DNA of 64,000 nt from a virus. The translations under genes and the position numbers were made by a program. Positions 58,095 through 64,000 of this stretch are shown here, piece by piece. Within the stretch, counting starts at the first letter, position 1, and every line of letters begins with the position of its first letter. The DNA lies in IMG/VR virus record IMGVR_UViG_3300023237_000006, positions 47,926-111,925 of that record; one strand, 5' to 3'. The notes below the pieces were generated by a model. The model was given only the letters and a program-made list of their open reading frames with translations, made no database searches and was not told the origin of the DNA.

Positions 58095-58534
58095 AAATTA
58101 AAAATTTACGGAACCATATACTCAACCCAGGGTTGAATTGTAATGACAGCGAATTTAAACTATTGCACGATTCCTTTAAAGTAGGAGATAAAGTGGTGGA
58201 CATAGGTGCTTTTGACATGAGCCGAAGTAGAGGTACTATCGCATTACTTGAAAATGGTGAAACACTCGGAGTGAGGTGGGAGTTTGGAACTACTTCAATT
58301 TGTTTAATTTATACAAGTATAACGAGAGGTACTCGCTATGCTAAGTATTATGACGTCGCTCTATTTACTAACATTAAATATTCAATTAGTAGAGTGGTCA
58401 TAAAATTTTATTATCAGTTATTAATATTCGCATCTGATCTGCTATGGGGGTATGCGAGTGATATATTGGCACATAGCAGCGCGCTTCGCAATCGTTTTGA
58501 TCATGAGTTTCGTCTTAACCCCCCCCACGGGTAG
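58091..58534 (+). CDS. Hypothetical protein (147 aa)
   Basis: 147 residues. Near residues 35-60, KVGDKVVDIGAFDMSRSRG then LENGETLGVRWEFG, resembles a small SH3/KOW-like barrel; later a hydrophobic stretch (YYQLLIFASDLLWGYASDIL) that could be membrane-associated. Starts by ATGA overlap with the preceding gene. Confidence 0.6.
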   Translation: MKIKNLRNHILNPGLNCNDSEFKLLHDSFKVGDKVVDIGAFDMSRSRGTIALLENGETLGVRWEFGTTSICLIYTSITRGTRYAKYYDVALFTNIKYSISRVVIKFYYQLLIFASDLLWGYASDILAHSSALRNRFDHEFRLNPPHG

Positions 58535-58536
58535 CG

Positions 58537-58758
58537 ATGAAAATAAATTATACCATAGATGCAGTAAAGTATCACAAATTAAATAAGGATAGCGCGATGT
58601 TGGCTCGTATACACGCCATAGTTAAGCGTTATGGCATAAATTCGAATGCGACTACCTTTGAGTGTACTCTTGAAATGGATACTCGCGTCAGGAAACTAAA
58701 TAAAAAACTCGAAGACCTTAAATTAGAGCGGGAAAATCTTCCTAAGGTATTAAAGTAA
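58537..58758 (+). CDS. Small hypothetical protein (73 aa)
   Basis: 73 residues, basic, with a C-terminal coiled coil (VRKLNKKLEDLKLERENLPK). Starts 2 nt after the previous stop; last gene before the promoter at 58.76 kb. Confidence 0.6.
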   Translation: MKINYTIDAVKYHKLNKDSAMLARIHAIVKRYGINSNATTFECTLEMDTRVRKLNKKLEDLKLERENLPKVLK

Positions 58759-58760
58759 TA

Positions 58761-58776
58761 GGAACCCCCTTATAAT
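58761..58776 (+). promoter_or_regulatory. GGAAC-N5-TATAAT promoter
   Basis: GGAAC, CCCCT, TATAAT, AATTGT, then an 18-nt leader to the ATG at 58801. Confidence 0.75.
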
Positions 58777-58800
58777 AATTGTACAGACATTAGATACCAC

Positions 58801-59082
58801 ATGAACGATCACATTTATACAAACGATTCGAAACCTATAATCAAAATTTCCGAGAAGGCGCCAGCCTCAATGAGTAAATTAATGCTCGCGGCATCCGCAT
58901 TGTCATATGTTTCACACGATAATTCTGGAGATATCTTTAATAGTCGATTGTTTAAGGCATCAGCTTATGATAAACGGCATAATAAAGACCGTGAGAAGAC
59001 GCCATCTGATATTGCGAATATCGCAGCAGCAAAAGCTAAACGAGCGAAGCGAGCTGAAAGAAAAGTACGTCAATTAAATTGA
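58801..59082 (+). CDS. Hypothetical basic protein (93 aa)
   Basis: 93 residues. Middle helix MSKLMLAASALSYVSHDNSG, strongly basic, alanine/lysine-rich C-terminus (AAAKAKRAKRAERKVRQLN) that could bind nucleic acid. Monocistronic between two GGAAC promoters. Confidence 0.6.
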   Translation: MNDHIYTNDSKPIIKISEKAPASMSKLMLAASALSYVSHDNSGDIFNSRLFKASAYDKRHNKDREKTPSDIANIAAAKAKRAKRAERKVRQLN

Positions 59083-59123
59083 AACTTAATTTAAATAAAA
59101 AATTTATTAGAGGAACAATAATA

Positions 59124-59139
59124 GGAACCTCATTATAAT
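59124..59139 (+). promoter_or_regulatory. GGAAC-N5-TATAAT promoter
   Basis: GGAAC, CTCAT, TATAAT, AATAGT; leader of about 40 nt, strikingly CA-rich (acaaacaacc, aaacaaacaac), no Shine-Dalgarno sequence, to the ATG at 59187. Confidence 0.8.
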
Positions 59140-59186
59140 AATAGTATACAAACAACCAACACAACTAAAACAAACAACTAAAACAC

Positions 59187-60158
59187 ATGGCTGATAAAAT
59201 CGACAAACTAACACCAGAGCAAGAAGCTGCAATGGATGACTACGTTGCAAAGTGGCGTAAAATCGGTGTAGATACCTCCCGACTGGATCCTGATGAAACC
59301 GTGAATATCATTCACGCATATCAGGAGAATATTCTGAAAATGAAGAAGACTCCGGTCCTCATTGTAGATAACCCTATTGAGGCTTGGGTTGGTTGTAACT
59401 ATGCAGTTACAGGCGTCCCAATCGACGAAATCAAAGATCGTATTGCTAACTACTTTAAGTGCGCAAAGGGTGAAAAGGATATTGAGATCGATCGGCCGGT
59501 ATACCCATATCAAGATGGTTCATTTTTCTCTTCGATTTTGTCTTTTTACGATTATATGATCAGTGAGCTTGGAATTGATATCCCTCAAGATCTTCTCGAT
59601 AAGTTCGAGATCTGGAAAGATACTTCTAAGCTTGGTCTAATCTACCCACTCGATGAGGTTTGTATTGTGACTGAAAAGCCTCTCTACATTCATCTGAACG
59701 AGGATAACGAATTGCACCGTGATGGTGGACCCGCATTGGCCTACGCAGGTGCAGGGGAATTTAAAATTTACGCTATGAATGGTATTAGCTGTAGTGATTG
59801 GCTTGTTGAAACTCCCGCAATGGAGCTAGATCTAAAGCGATACCACGATATTAAAAATGCAGATGAGCGGACTGAATTTGTCCGTAAATTTGGAATTGAG
59901 CGAATGCTCGGAGAATTTGGCAAACAACTCGATACTTTTGAGAAATATGATCACGAGTGGTGGACTAATTCAGAGTACGAACTCTGGGATATGAATGAAA
60001 TCTTTGAGGGGGTCGCATACGCTCCACACCTCAAGATGAAAAATATGTCAACTGGCGTATGGCACGTTGAAGCTGTATCACCTAAATGTGCTAACCTTAA
60101 AGACGCAATTAAAGAGAGGTTCGGTGGTAAGGACTTTACGATTGCAGCCATTGCCTAA
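59187..60158 (+). CDS. DUF6745-like protein (323 aa)
   Basis: 323 residues. YIHLNEDNELHRDGGPALAYA followed by an 'A-x-x-G-x-x-x-x-x-W-L-V-x-T-P-A' segment, DWLVETPAMELD, and NADERTEFVRKFGIERML match the DUF6745 pattern, known from actinobacterial and phage proteins of unknown function. Codon use is more balanced (many GAC, AAC, CTC codons) than in neighbouring genes, and the leader is CA-rich, suggesting high early expression. No catalytic motif seen. Confidence 0.7.
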   Translation: MADKIDKLTPEQEAAMDDYVAKWRKIGVDTSRLDPDETVNIIHAYQENILKMKKTPVLIVDNPIEAWVGCNYAVTGVPIDEIKDRIANYFKCAKGEKDIEIDRPVYPYQDGSFFSSILSFYDYMISELGIDIPQDLLDKFEIWKDTSKLGLIYPLDEVCIVTEKPLYIHLNEDNELHRDGGPALAYAGAGEFKIYAMNGISCSDWLVETPAMELDLKRYHDIKNADERTEFVRKFGIERMLGEFGKQLDTFEKYDHEWWTNSEYELWDMNEIFEGVAYAPHLKMKNMSTGVWHVEAVSPKCANLKDAIKERFGGKDFTIAAIA

Positions 60159-60216
60159 TTTAAAACTTTACCTAAATAACAGTAGAAACCCACAACAACT
60201 AATATATAATAATTAT

Positions 60217-60564
60217 ATGAACGAAACCAACACAAAAACAAAAGTAATCCTTCACGGCGAATGCATGGTATTCCCATCCGATATCCCTGAAGGTACTTCC
60301 GCAAAAAAAGTCGATGGGGCATTTGTCATCGTTGCTGATTCTGAAACAACTGGAAATCATCACGTCGTTGATAATAAGGCCGGAGTAAACTTCTTCCAAA
60401 ATGGCGGAGGTACTCTGTTTATGCAGAATTCAGAACCCACTCAAATCCGATGCGTTATGGAGAACCGACACGATGCGATCGCTCTAGAGCCAGGTACTTG
60501 GGAATTCGGCATCCAGCAGGAGTATGATTACTTCACTGAGAGTCTTCAAGCAGTAAGAGACTAA
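60217..60564 (+). CDS. Hypothetical protein (115 aa)
   Basis: 115 residues from ATG 60217 (MNETNTKTKVILHGECMVFP); TATAAT-AATTAT precedes this ATG with 6 nt, with a weak ACAAC in place of GGAAC. The core is a beta sandwich (AFVIVADSETTGNHHVV, then GGTLFMQNSEPTQIRCV) with a His pair, and FGIQQEYDYFTE at the end. It shares the balanced codon use of the DUF6745-like gene and a strong terminator follows, so the two probably form one highly expressed unit. An earlier frame start at 60067 would overlap the upstream gene and is rejected. Confidence 0.65.
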   Translation: MNETNTKTKVILHGECMVFPSDIPEGTSAKKVDGAFVIVADSETTGNHHVVDNKAGVNFFQNGGGTLFMQNSEPTQIRCVMENRHDAIALEPGTWEFGIQQEYDYFTESLQAVRD

Positions 60565-60587
60565 TAACTAACATCGTGGGCGATAAT

Positions 60588-60618
60588 AAAGGGAGGGGTA
60601 AATTACCTCTCCCTTTTT
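60588..60618 (+). terminator. Intrinsic terminator
   Basis: Stem AAAGGGAG / CTCCCTTT with inner GGTAA-TTACC pairing and TTTTT at the end; closes the DUF6745-like unit 8 nt before the next promoter. Confidence 0.85.
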
Positions 60619-60625
60619 GTCTATA

Positions 60626-60641
60626 GGAACCTTTTTATAAT
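60626..60641 (+). promoter_or_regulatory. GGAAC-N5-TATAAT promoter
   Basis: GGAAC, CTTTT, TATAAT, then 13 nt to the ATG at 60655; directly behind a terminator. Confidence 0.75.
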
Positions 60642-60654
60642 TAAGTATAACGAT

Positions 60655-60888
60655 ATGATTAAATTTGAAGATGATGTAGAGGCAAATTTCTGGATGAATA
60701 TTTACAGTAAAGTTGCCACTGAAGTAGATAGCTATGTAGATGGAGACCCTTATGCAGCGGTTGCAGATATTGCTGTGACCTCTCTTCGTCTCAGATTTCA
60801 TAAAGACACAAAGAAATCGTCAGCTCCGCATATTACAGAGATCAAAGATGCCGCCCCACAACCATACCACAATTCGAGAGAGCAATGA
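60655..60888 (+). CDS. Small hypothetical protein (77 aa)
   Basis: 77 residues, acidic helical N-terminus (MIKFEDDVEANFWMNIYSKV), polar tail with PHITEIKDAAPQPYHNSREQ. Own GGAAC promoter; ATGA overlap with the next gene. Confidence 0.6.
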   Translation: MIKFEDDVEANFWMNIYSKVATEVDSYVDGDPYAAVADIAVTSLRLRFHKDTKKSSAPHITEIKDAAPQPYHNSREQ

Positions 60889-61202
60889 AACTATTTAATT
60901 TTTATAAACGAAAACACCGCCCACAAAATTATACCCGGCGTAAATCTTCACTAGGTCATGTTCGAGGGTATAATGATCAGATGTCACGACGTCAAAATGA
61001 CACTATTGATTTTTTAACGAGCTCGTATAATATTGAAGAAATAGATACTACAATTAGTACGGTTACTAATCCAGAATCTATAATTTGGATTGGGTCTCAT
61101 GGAGTGCTAGTTGATTTCGATGGAAACGTTGATACAGATGGTACAGGCTTTGTACCAATTGAATGGGCGACTGTACCGAAGGAGGCAGATCGTATTATCT
61201 GA
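60885..61202 (+). CDS. Hypothetical protein (105 aa)
   Basis: 105 residues, basic N-terminus (KLFNFYKRKHRPQNYTRRK), then a beta-rich end (IIWIGSHGVLVDFDGNVDTD). No family recognised. It ends 8 nt before tRNA-Arg and is probably cotranscribed with it. Confidence 0.6.
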   Translation: MKLFNFYKRKHRPQNYTRRKSSLGHVRGYNDQMSRRQNDTIDFLTSSYNIEEIDTTISTVTNPESIIWIGSHGVLVDFDGNVDTDGTGFVPIEWATVPKEADRII

Positions 61203-61210
61203 CTTTAATC

Positions 61211-61287
61211 GCGTCTGTAGATCAATTGGATAGATCACGAGTTTTCTAAACTCGCGGTTGTGAGTTCGAGTCTCACCAGGCGTACCA
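61211..61287 (+). tRNA. tRNA-Arg (anticodon UCU), CCA encoded
   Basis: All four arms fit: acceptor GCGTCTG/CAGGCGT (7 bp with wobble), D-arm GATC...GATC, anticodon arm CGAGT-TTTCTAA-ACTCG with TCT at 61245-61247, T-arm GTGAG-TTCGAGT-CTCAC (61260-61276), discriminator A and encoded CCA (61285-61287). It reads AGA/AGG Arg codons, which are frequent in this AT-rich genome. The T-arm is identical over 17 nt to the middle arm of the composite locus at 49.8 kb. Confidence 0.92.
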
Positions 61288-61348
61288 CTACTATAATAAT
61301 ATTAAAAAAATATATAATAAGGGAGATAAGAAAGATATTGAGGATGAT

Positions 61349-61522
61349 GTGGCCTTAACTCCTTGTATAGCCTCCTTTAACATTTGGCTAAATTTGAAAT
61401 CTATCTTTACTGAAAATCATAGGATATCCAATCAGCATATTGTATCAGAGAAATTCCGAAGAATACAAGAGCAAGGTGACCGCCTGAGAGATATTTTAGC
61501 TATTAATGTTAATGATCGATAA
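61349..61522 (+). CDS. Small hypothetical protein (57 aa)
   Basis: 57 residues from GTG 61349; GAGG lies 5 nt upstream and decides the start. Reads MALTPCIASFNIWLNLKSIF... and ends RDILAINVNDR. No known domain. It follows the tRNA and overlaps the next start. Confidence 0.5.
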   Translation: MALTPCIASFNIWLNLKSIFTENHRISNQHIVSEKFRRIQEQGDRLRDILAINVNDR

Positions 61523-61742
61523 TAATTGCTACGAACGTCGGTGTCATATATTACATCGAGTATTCGACCGGGTCCAAAGAATGCAAAGTTCTTCTGAAGG
61601 ACCTTCAGAAGCCTACCATTATGTTTATGATACAACTAATAGTTGTATCCGGCTGTCAGCTTACGCTAGGATGAGAGAGACTAATAATAAAATATGCCCA
61701 ATGGTTATTGATTATATGTCTCGCAACTTTCCAACCATTTAA
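61506..61742 (+). CDS. Small hypothetical protein (78 aa)
   Basis: 78 residues (ATG 61506, or ATG 61512). Basic/Cys-containing N-terminus CYERRCHILHRVFDRVQRM, then a Ser/Glu-rich turn and a helical end. Similar in style to other small proteins at 62.7-63.4 kb ('...SAYARMRE...'). Confidence 0.5.
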   Translation: MLMIDNNCYERRCHILHRVFDRVQRMQSSSEGPSEAYHYVYDTTNSCIRLSAYARMRETNNKICPMVIDYMSRNFPTI

Positions 61743-61744
61743 AT

Positions 61745-62140
61745 ATGAATACACTAATACTAACAGGAATTTTAACTATATTTCTAAACATACTACCTTC
61801 AGGGGTCATTGCCGCAAAGGCTGAAGCCTGGGAAGGTAAATACTATAAACGAGGGGTTAGTGCACAGTGCGCCAGCTTCGTTGGGGCAGTCGTCAAATCT
61901 ACAGGGAGATTACCACCTAAAGGATACGAAAAATGTACTAATTGGAACAACTGGGGAATTGCTGTTGCAATACGTAATAGGAAGCGGGGTGATATTATTA
62001 TATATAGCAAGTCTGGAAGATACAACCATATTGGCATCTATGACGGTCGTGGTAAAATTATACATCGACCGACACGCAGTCGACCGGTGCAGAAATTGAA
62101 ATATAATTATCGACGAATTCTTGCAGTTAGGAGAGGGTAG
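61745..62140 (+). CDS. Secreted NlpC/P60-like cell-wall hydrolase
   Basis: 131 residues. A signal peptide (LILTGILTIFLNILPSGVIAA) is followed by a small papain-fold domain: catalytic Cys in SAQCASFVGAVV (C42), His in YNHIGIYDGRG (H95) and a further His in IIHRPTRS (H107). NlpC/P60 enzymes cut peptidoglycan peptides. The export signal sets it apart from the amidase at 48.9 kb; it might weaken the wall, block superinfection or act in lysis. Catalysis is inferred from motifs. Confidence 0.7.
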   Translation: MNTLILTGILTIFLNILPSGVIAAKAEAWEGKYYKRGVSAQCASFVGAVVKSTGRLPPKGYEKCTNWNNWGIAVAIRNRKRGDIIIYSKSGRYNHIGIYDGRGKIIHRPTRSRPVQKLKYNYRRILAVRRG

Positions 62141-62144
62141 TATT

Positions 62145-62501
62145 ATGGTAAATAGAACAAAAATAAACGATAAATTAGAAAGAACTTTAGATGATATATT
62201 CGACCCCGCTATGATGCGACTGGTTGAAGCTATTGCAGATGAGAAATATCCGATAGAAGATATCTCGAAACTTACAATTACTTTATGTAATGCAATGGAG
62301 TCTTTTTCTGAAAGTATAAATGAGATGGTGGAAGAAGGGAGCAAAGAGGTAGTAGTTACAGTCGATCAACTCTCAACGCTTATAGCTAAAGAATTGCGTA
62401 GGGTCAAAGCTGATGATATCATCGATTTAGATGGTAGTATCAATATAAAAAATCAGAATTGTTTCCAAGTTGCAAAACGCATCATTCGTCAGATACCATA
62501 G
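62145..62501 (+). CDS. Hypothetical protein (118 aa)
   Basis: 118 residues from ATG 62145 (MVNRTKINDKLERTLDDIFD), preceded by GAGAGGG 7 nt upstream. Helical and acidic in the first half, with IIDLDGSINIKNQN near the end. An upstream in-frame ATG lies inside the hydrolase gene and lacks a binding site. Confidence 0.6.
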   Translation: MVNRTKINDKLERTLDDIFDPAMMRLVEAIADEKYPIEDISKLTITLCNAMESFSESINEMVEEGSKEVVVTVDQLSTLIAKELRRVKADDIIDLDGSINIKNQNCFQVAKRIIRQIP

Positions 62502-62510
62502 CTGAATTAT

Positions 62511-62729
62511 ATGACTGTTAACGATCATGGGCTAGCTTACAAACTTGACTGTCACGATGATATATTAGAAACGTTTGAAATCTCCATGGATAGTAGGATG
62601 AGATTGTCTGTGCAGTGGGACCTGATGCACACCTCAACGCTTACTGATCTAGTTGTATATGCTGAAGAATATGTCCCCCTAGCTGATAGTATTCTATCGA
62701 AACTCCAGGAGTATAATAATGATGAATGA
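62511..62729 (+). CDS. Small hypothetical protein (72 aa)
   Basis: 72 residues (MTVNDHGLAYKLDCHDDILE; ends ILSKLQEYNNDE). Its last 17 codons recur as a decayed copy at 63054-63105 (PLTDNILSKLQEYNNDE), showing that its 3' end was carried along in the downstream duplication. Overlaps the next gene by 11 nt. Confidence 0.6.
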   Translation: MTVNDHGLAYKLDCHDDILETFEISMDSRMRLSVQWDLMHTSTLTDLVVYAEEYVPLADSILSKLQEYNNDE

Positions 62730-63059
62730 AGGCAATTTTATTAATGCGATCGATTCGCTGCAATGCATTAGAGACTATTACACCCCTAGATTGAGATTCA
62801 GAACACGTATGAATATGGCGCATGCATCTGTTAGGTCTCGTATAATTCTCAGCAGTAATAATACTATGTTAGAAACTCTACAATCGCAATTCTCTCATAT
62901 GGCTTCATATGATCATGAACACGATACAATAGGTAAGCAACGCGAGAGGTGGCTTCGTTTGGAGTTCCGTAACTCGAAAACTAAAAAGGAGTATCAAAAG
63001 CCTTATATGTGCCATTTAAATAAATAAAACCAGTTTATTAAATTACTAACGGAACCCCT
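62681..63059 (+). repeat. Tandem duplication, unit 1
   Basis: Unit 1 of a direct duplication of about 378 nt containing the gene at 62719-63027 and the conserved 3' flank cagtttattaaattactaac-GGAACCCCT. Confidence 0.8.
62719..63027 (+). CDS. Duplicated small protein, copy 1 (102 aa)
   Basis: 102 residues starting MMNEGNFINAIDSLQCIRDY. AGGAG 7 nt upstream supports ATG 62719. The C-terminal half is basic (RERWLRLEFRNSKTKKEY) and ends KPYMCHLNK, identical in the second copy. Paralog of 63098-63403. Function unknown. Confidence 0.65.
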   Translation: MMNEGNFINAIDSLQCIRDYYTPRLRFRTRMNMAHASVRSRIILSSNNTMLETLQSQFSHMASYDHEHDTIGKQRERWLRLEFRNSKTKKEYQKPYMCHLNK

Positions 63060-63435
63060 AACTGATAATATTCTATCGAAACTCCAGGAGTATAATAATG
63101 ATGAATGAAGGCAATTTTGTAAATGCTATTGATATGGAGTGTATCAGAGAGTATTACACCCCCAGATTTAGATTCGCCATACGCATGCAAATGGTACATG
63201 CAGTTGGTAGGTCTCGTGTACCTCTCAGTATTAATAATAGTATTGAGGAGGTTCTGCAATCGCAATTATCTCATATGTCTTCACACATTCGATCAAATGA
63301 TACGACAGTCAAGCAACGCGAGAGATGGCTCTCGATGGAGTTTCGTAATTCAAAAACTAAAAAGGGATATCAAAAGCCTTATATGTGCCATTTAAATAAA
63401 TAACCCCAGTTTATTAAATTACTAACGGAACCCCT
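63060..63435 (+). repeat. Tandem duplication, unit 2
   Basis: Unit 2 begins with a decayed copy of the 3' end of the gene at 62511-62729 and includes the paralogous gene at 63098-63403; it ends in the same GGAACCCCT as unit 1. Confidence 0.8.
63098..63403 (+). CDS. Duplicated small protein, copy 2 (101 aa)
   Basis: 101 residues, clearly homologous to copy 1 (start MMNEGNFVNAIDMECIREYY, end RNSKTKKGYQKPYMCHLNK) with substitutions concentrated in the middle. The upstream CCAGGAGTATAATA is conserved, giving the same ribosome-binding site. Divergence suggests an old duplication under coding constraint. Confidence 0.65.
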   Translation: MMNEGNFVNAIDMECIREYYTPRFRFAIRMQMVHAVGRSRVPLSINNSIEEVLQSQLSHMSSHIRSNDTTVKQRERWLSMEFRNSKTKKGYQKPYMCHLNK

Positions 63436-63442
63436 ATATAAT
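63427..63442 (+). promoter_or_regulatory. GGAAC-N5-TATAAT promoter
   Basis: GGAAC, CCCTA, TATAAT, AATAGT, ATG at 63449. The matching site after unit 1 (63051) has GGAAC-CCCTA-ACTGAT, without the -10 hexamer, because the duplication junction replaced it. Confidence 0.75.
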
Positions 63443-63448
63443 AATAGT

Positions 63449-63691
63449 ATGAGTAACACAGTTGTGGAAAATAGCCCCCCTATCCGATGGTCATGCTTCG
63501 ACGCTGTAGGCAGCCTAATGATTGATCTCACTAGTGCAGCTCAATCTGCATTAGGCCATCAGGAGGAGGCATCATTTAGTGAATCATATGAAACGAAAGA
63601 GCCCACAATAACAAACAGTTATCAAAATAATATATGTGCAACTGTTTATAGCTGTACTGTAGATAAGGCCAGAGTTTATAACTGGAAGTAG
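63449..63691 (+). CDS. Small hypothetical protein (80 aa)
   Basis: 80 residues (MSNTVVENSPPIRWSCFDAV...). No domain recognised. Own GGAAC promoter with 6-nt gap to the start codon. Confidence 0.55.
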   Translation: MSNTVVENSPPIRWSCFDAVGSLMIDLTSAAQSALGHQEEASFSESYETKEPTITNSYQNNICATVYSCTVDKARVYNWK

Positions 63692-63701
63692 CAGGTATCA
63701 G

Positions 63702-63890
63702 ATGTTGAAAATTGTAAACTTAAAATATAAATCTCTTCATAAAACGATACCAATGGAGTCATTTACAACTGATTGGTATATAGCTAGCACAGTAAAAATA
63801 AGATTTAGCCAACCGTTTGGAGTTGCAAAGCGGCATGTATCGCCACAAGCAGCTGTAGAAAATTTTATCATATCAAACTACCCTGTTTAA
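63702..63890 (+). CDS. Small basic protein (62 aa)
   Basis: 62 residues (MLKIVNLKYKSLHKTIPMES; ends AAVENFIISNYPV), possible small alpha/beta protein. It begins 10 nt after the preceding stop and is followed 5 nt later by another start. Confidence 0.5.
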   Translation: MLKIVNLKYKSLHKTIPMESFTTDWYIASTVKIRFSQPFGVAKRHVSPQAAVENFIISNYPV

Positions 63891-63895
63891 TTTCC

Positions 63896-64000
63896 ATGAA
63901 AATAACCTCAAAAGAAAGAGCGCGGATGAGTCGTTTAAAAGACACGCCATTTGGGGTATGGGATTCGATATGTTTCCCGCTGTGCCGCATAGCTGTAGAG
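63896..64000 (+). CDS. Hypothetical protein, cut by window end
   Basis: Open from ATG 63896 to the last base, giving 35 residues (MKITSKERARMSRLKDTPFG...). The rest lies outside the window. Function unknown. Confidence 0.45.
   Translation, partial: MKITSKERARMSRLKDTPFGVWDSICFPLCRIAVE

Noticed and set aside
59111-59124. Second GGAAC promoter just upstream of the one at 59124
   Set aside because: AGGAAC is present but no TATAAT follows at 5 nt; it is a half match.
1-64000. Prophage or integrated element
   Set aside because: No integrase, excisionase, attachment-site repeat or bacterial housekeeping gene cluster is present; gene content is phage from end to end.
1-64000. CRISPR array or insertion sequence
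   Set aside because: No regular short repeats with spacers and no transposase were seen. The only direct repeats are the 62.7-63.4 kb duplication, the 30-nt tag repeat and promoter motifs.

Overview
The window is part of the genome of a large, AT-rich tailed phage with a T4-type contractile tail (myovirus). On sequence motifs it carries a large terminase, tail sheath, tail tube, baseplate proteins of the gp53, gp25, gp6, gp48/gp54 and gp26 types, a tape-measure protein, a T4-type clamp-loader ATPase and a dUTPase. There is no integrase, attachment site or host chromosomal gene, so this looks like a free phage genome and not a prophage. The major capsid, portal, polymerase and primase genes are outside the window. 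The host cannot be named. A DUF1501 protein, a family most abundant in Planctomycetes/Verrucomicrobia and Bacteroidota, is a weak hint.

Layout. 1-13.9 kb, minus strand: very large virion proteins (PKD, LamG-like and beta-propeller-like segments), then gp6 (frame-interrupted) and gp25. 14-16.6 kb: clamp loader, dUTPase and a probable small terminase. 16.6-26.4 kb, minus: baseplate/hub genes, tape measure and tube-like proteins. 26.5-31.2 kb, plus: Hsp20-like protein, NAD-sugar dehydratase, zinc-finger proteins, a membrane-anchored PAS protein and two proteins sharing a 10-residue N-terminal tag. 31.3-36.4 kb: sheath and tube (minus), large terminase (plus). 36.5-39.2 kb: probable prohead core protein, sulfotransferase and neck protein. 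39.2-64 kb, plus: accessory genes, mostly small. These include a PD-(D/E)XK nuclease, lipoprotein, DUF1501 protein, AlkB-like dioxygenase with a zinc insert, three HExxH proteins, DUF932, RadA-like ATPase, TilS-like tRNA-lysidine synthase, Lar-like zinc protein, DUF6745-like protein, NlpC/P60-like hydrolase and tRNA-Arg(UCU). An amidase lies on the minus strand at 48.9-49.7 kb, and a composite tRNA-like locus follows it.

Regulation. Two promoter classes are visible. Structural and other late genes have a T4-like late box (NNTAAATA), usually only 5-6 nt from the start codon. With T4 geometry the transcript would start at or next to the start codon, so these late mRNAs should be leaderless. The accessory region has a repeated compact element, GGAAC-N5-TATAAT, again often 6-8 nt from the start codon. 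Some of those genes instead have CA-rich leaders without a Shine-Dalgarno sequence.

Oddities. Four conserved-looking genes are interrupted by single-base lesions (gp6, 28.6 kb, 41.6 kb, 57.0 kb). Two small reading frames lack any usual start where coding begins and carry ATA there. Other notable loci are a tandem gene duplication (62.7-63.4 kb), a folded RNA candidate (51.3 kb), and a putative capsid-targeting tag marking two candidate internal/ejected proteins.
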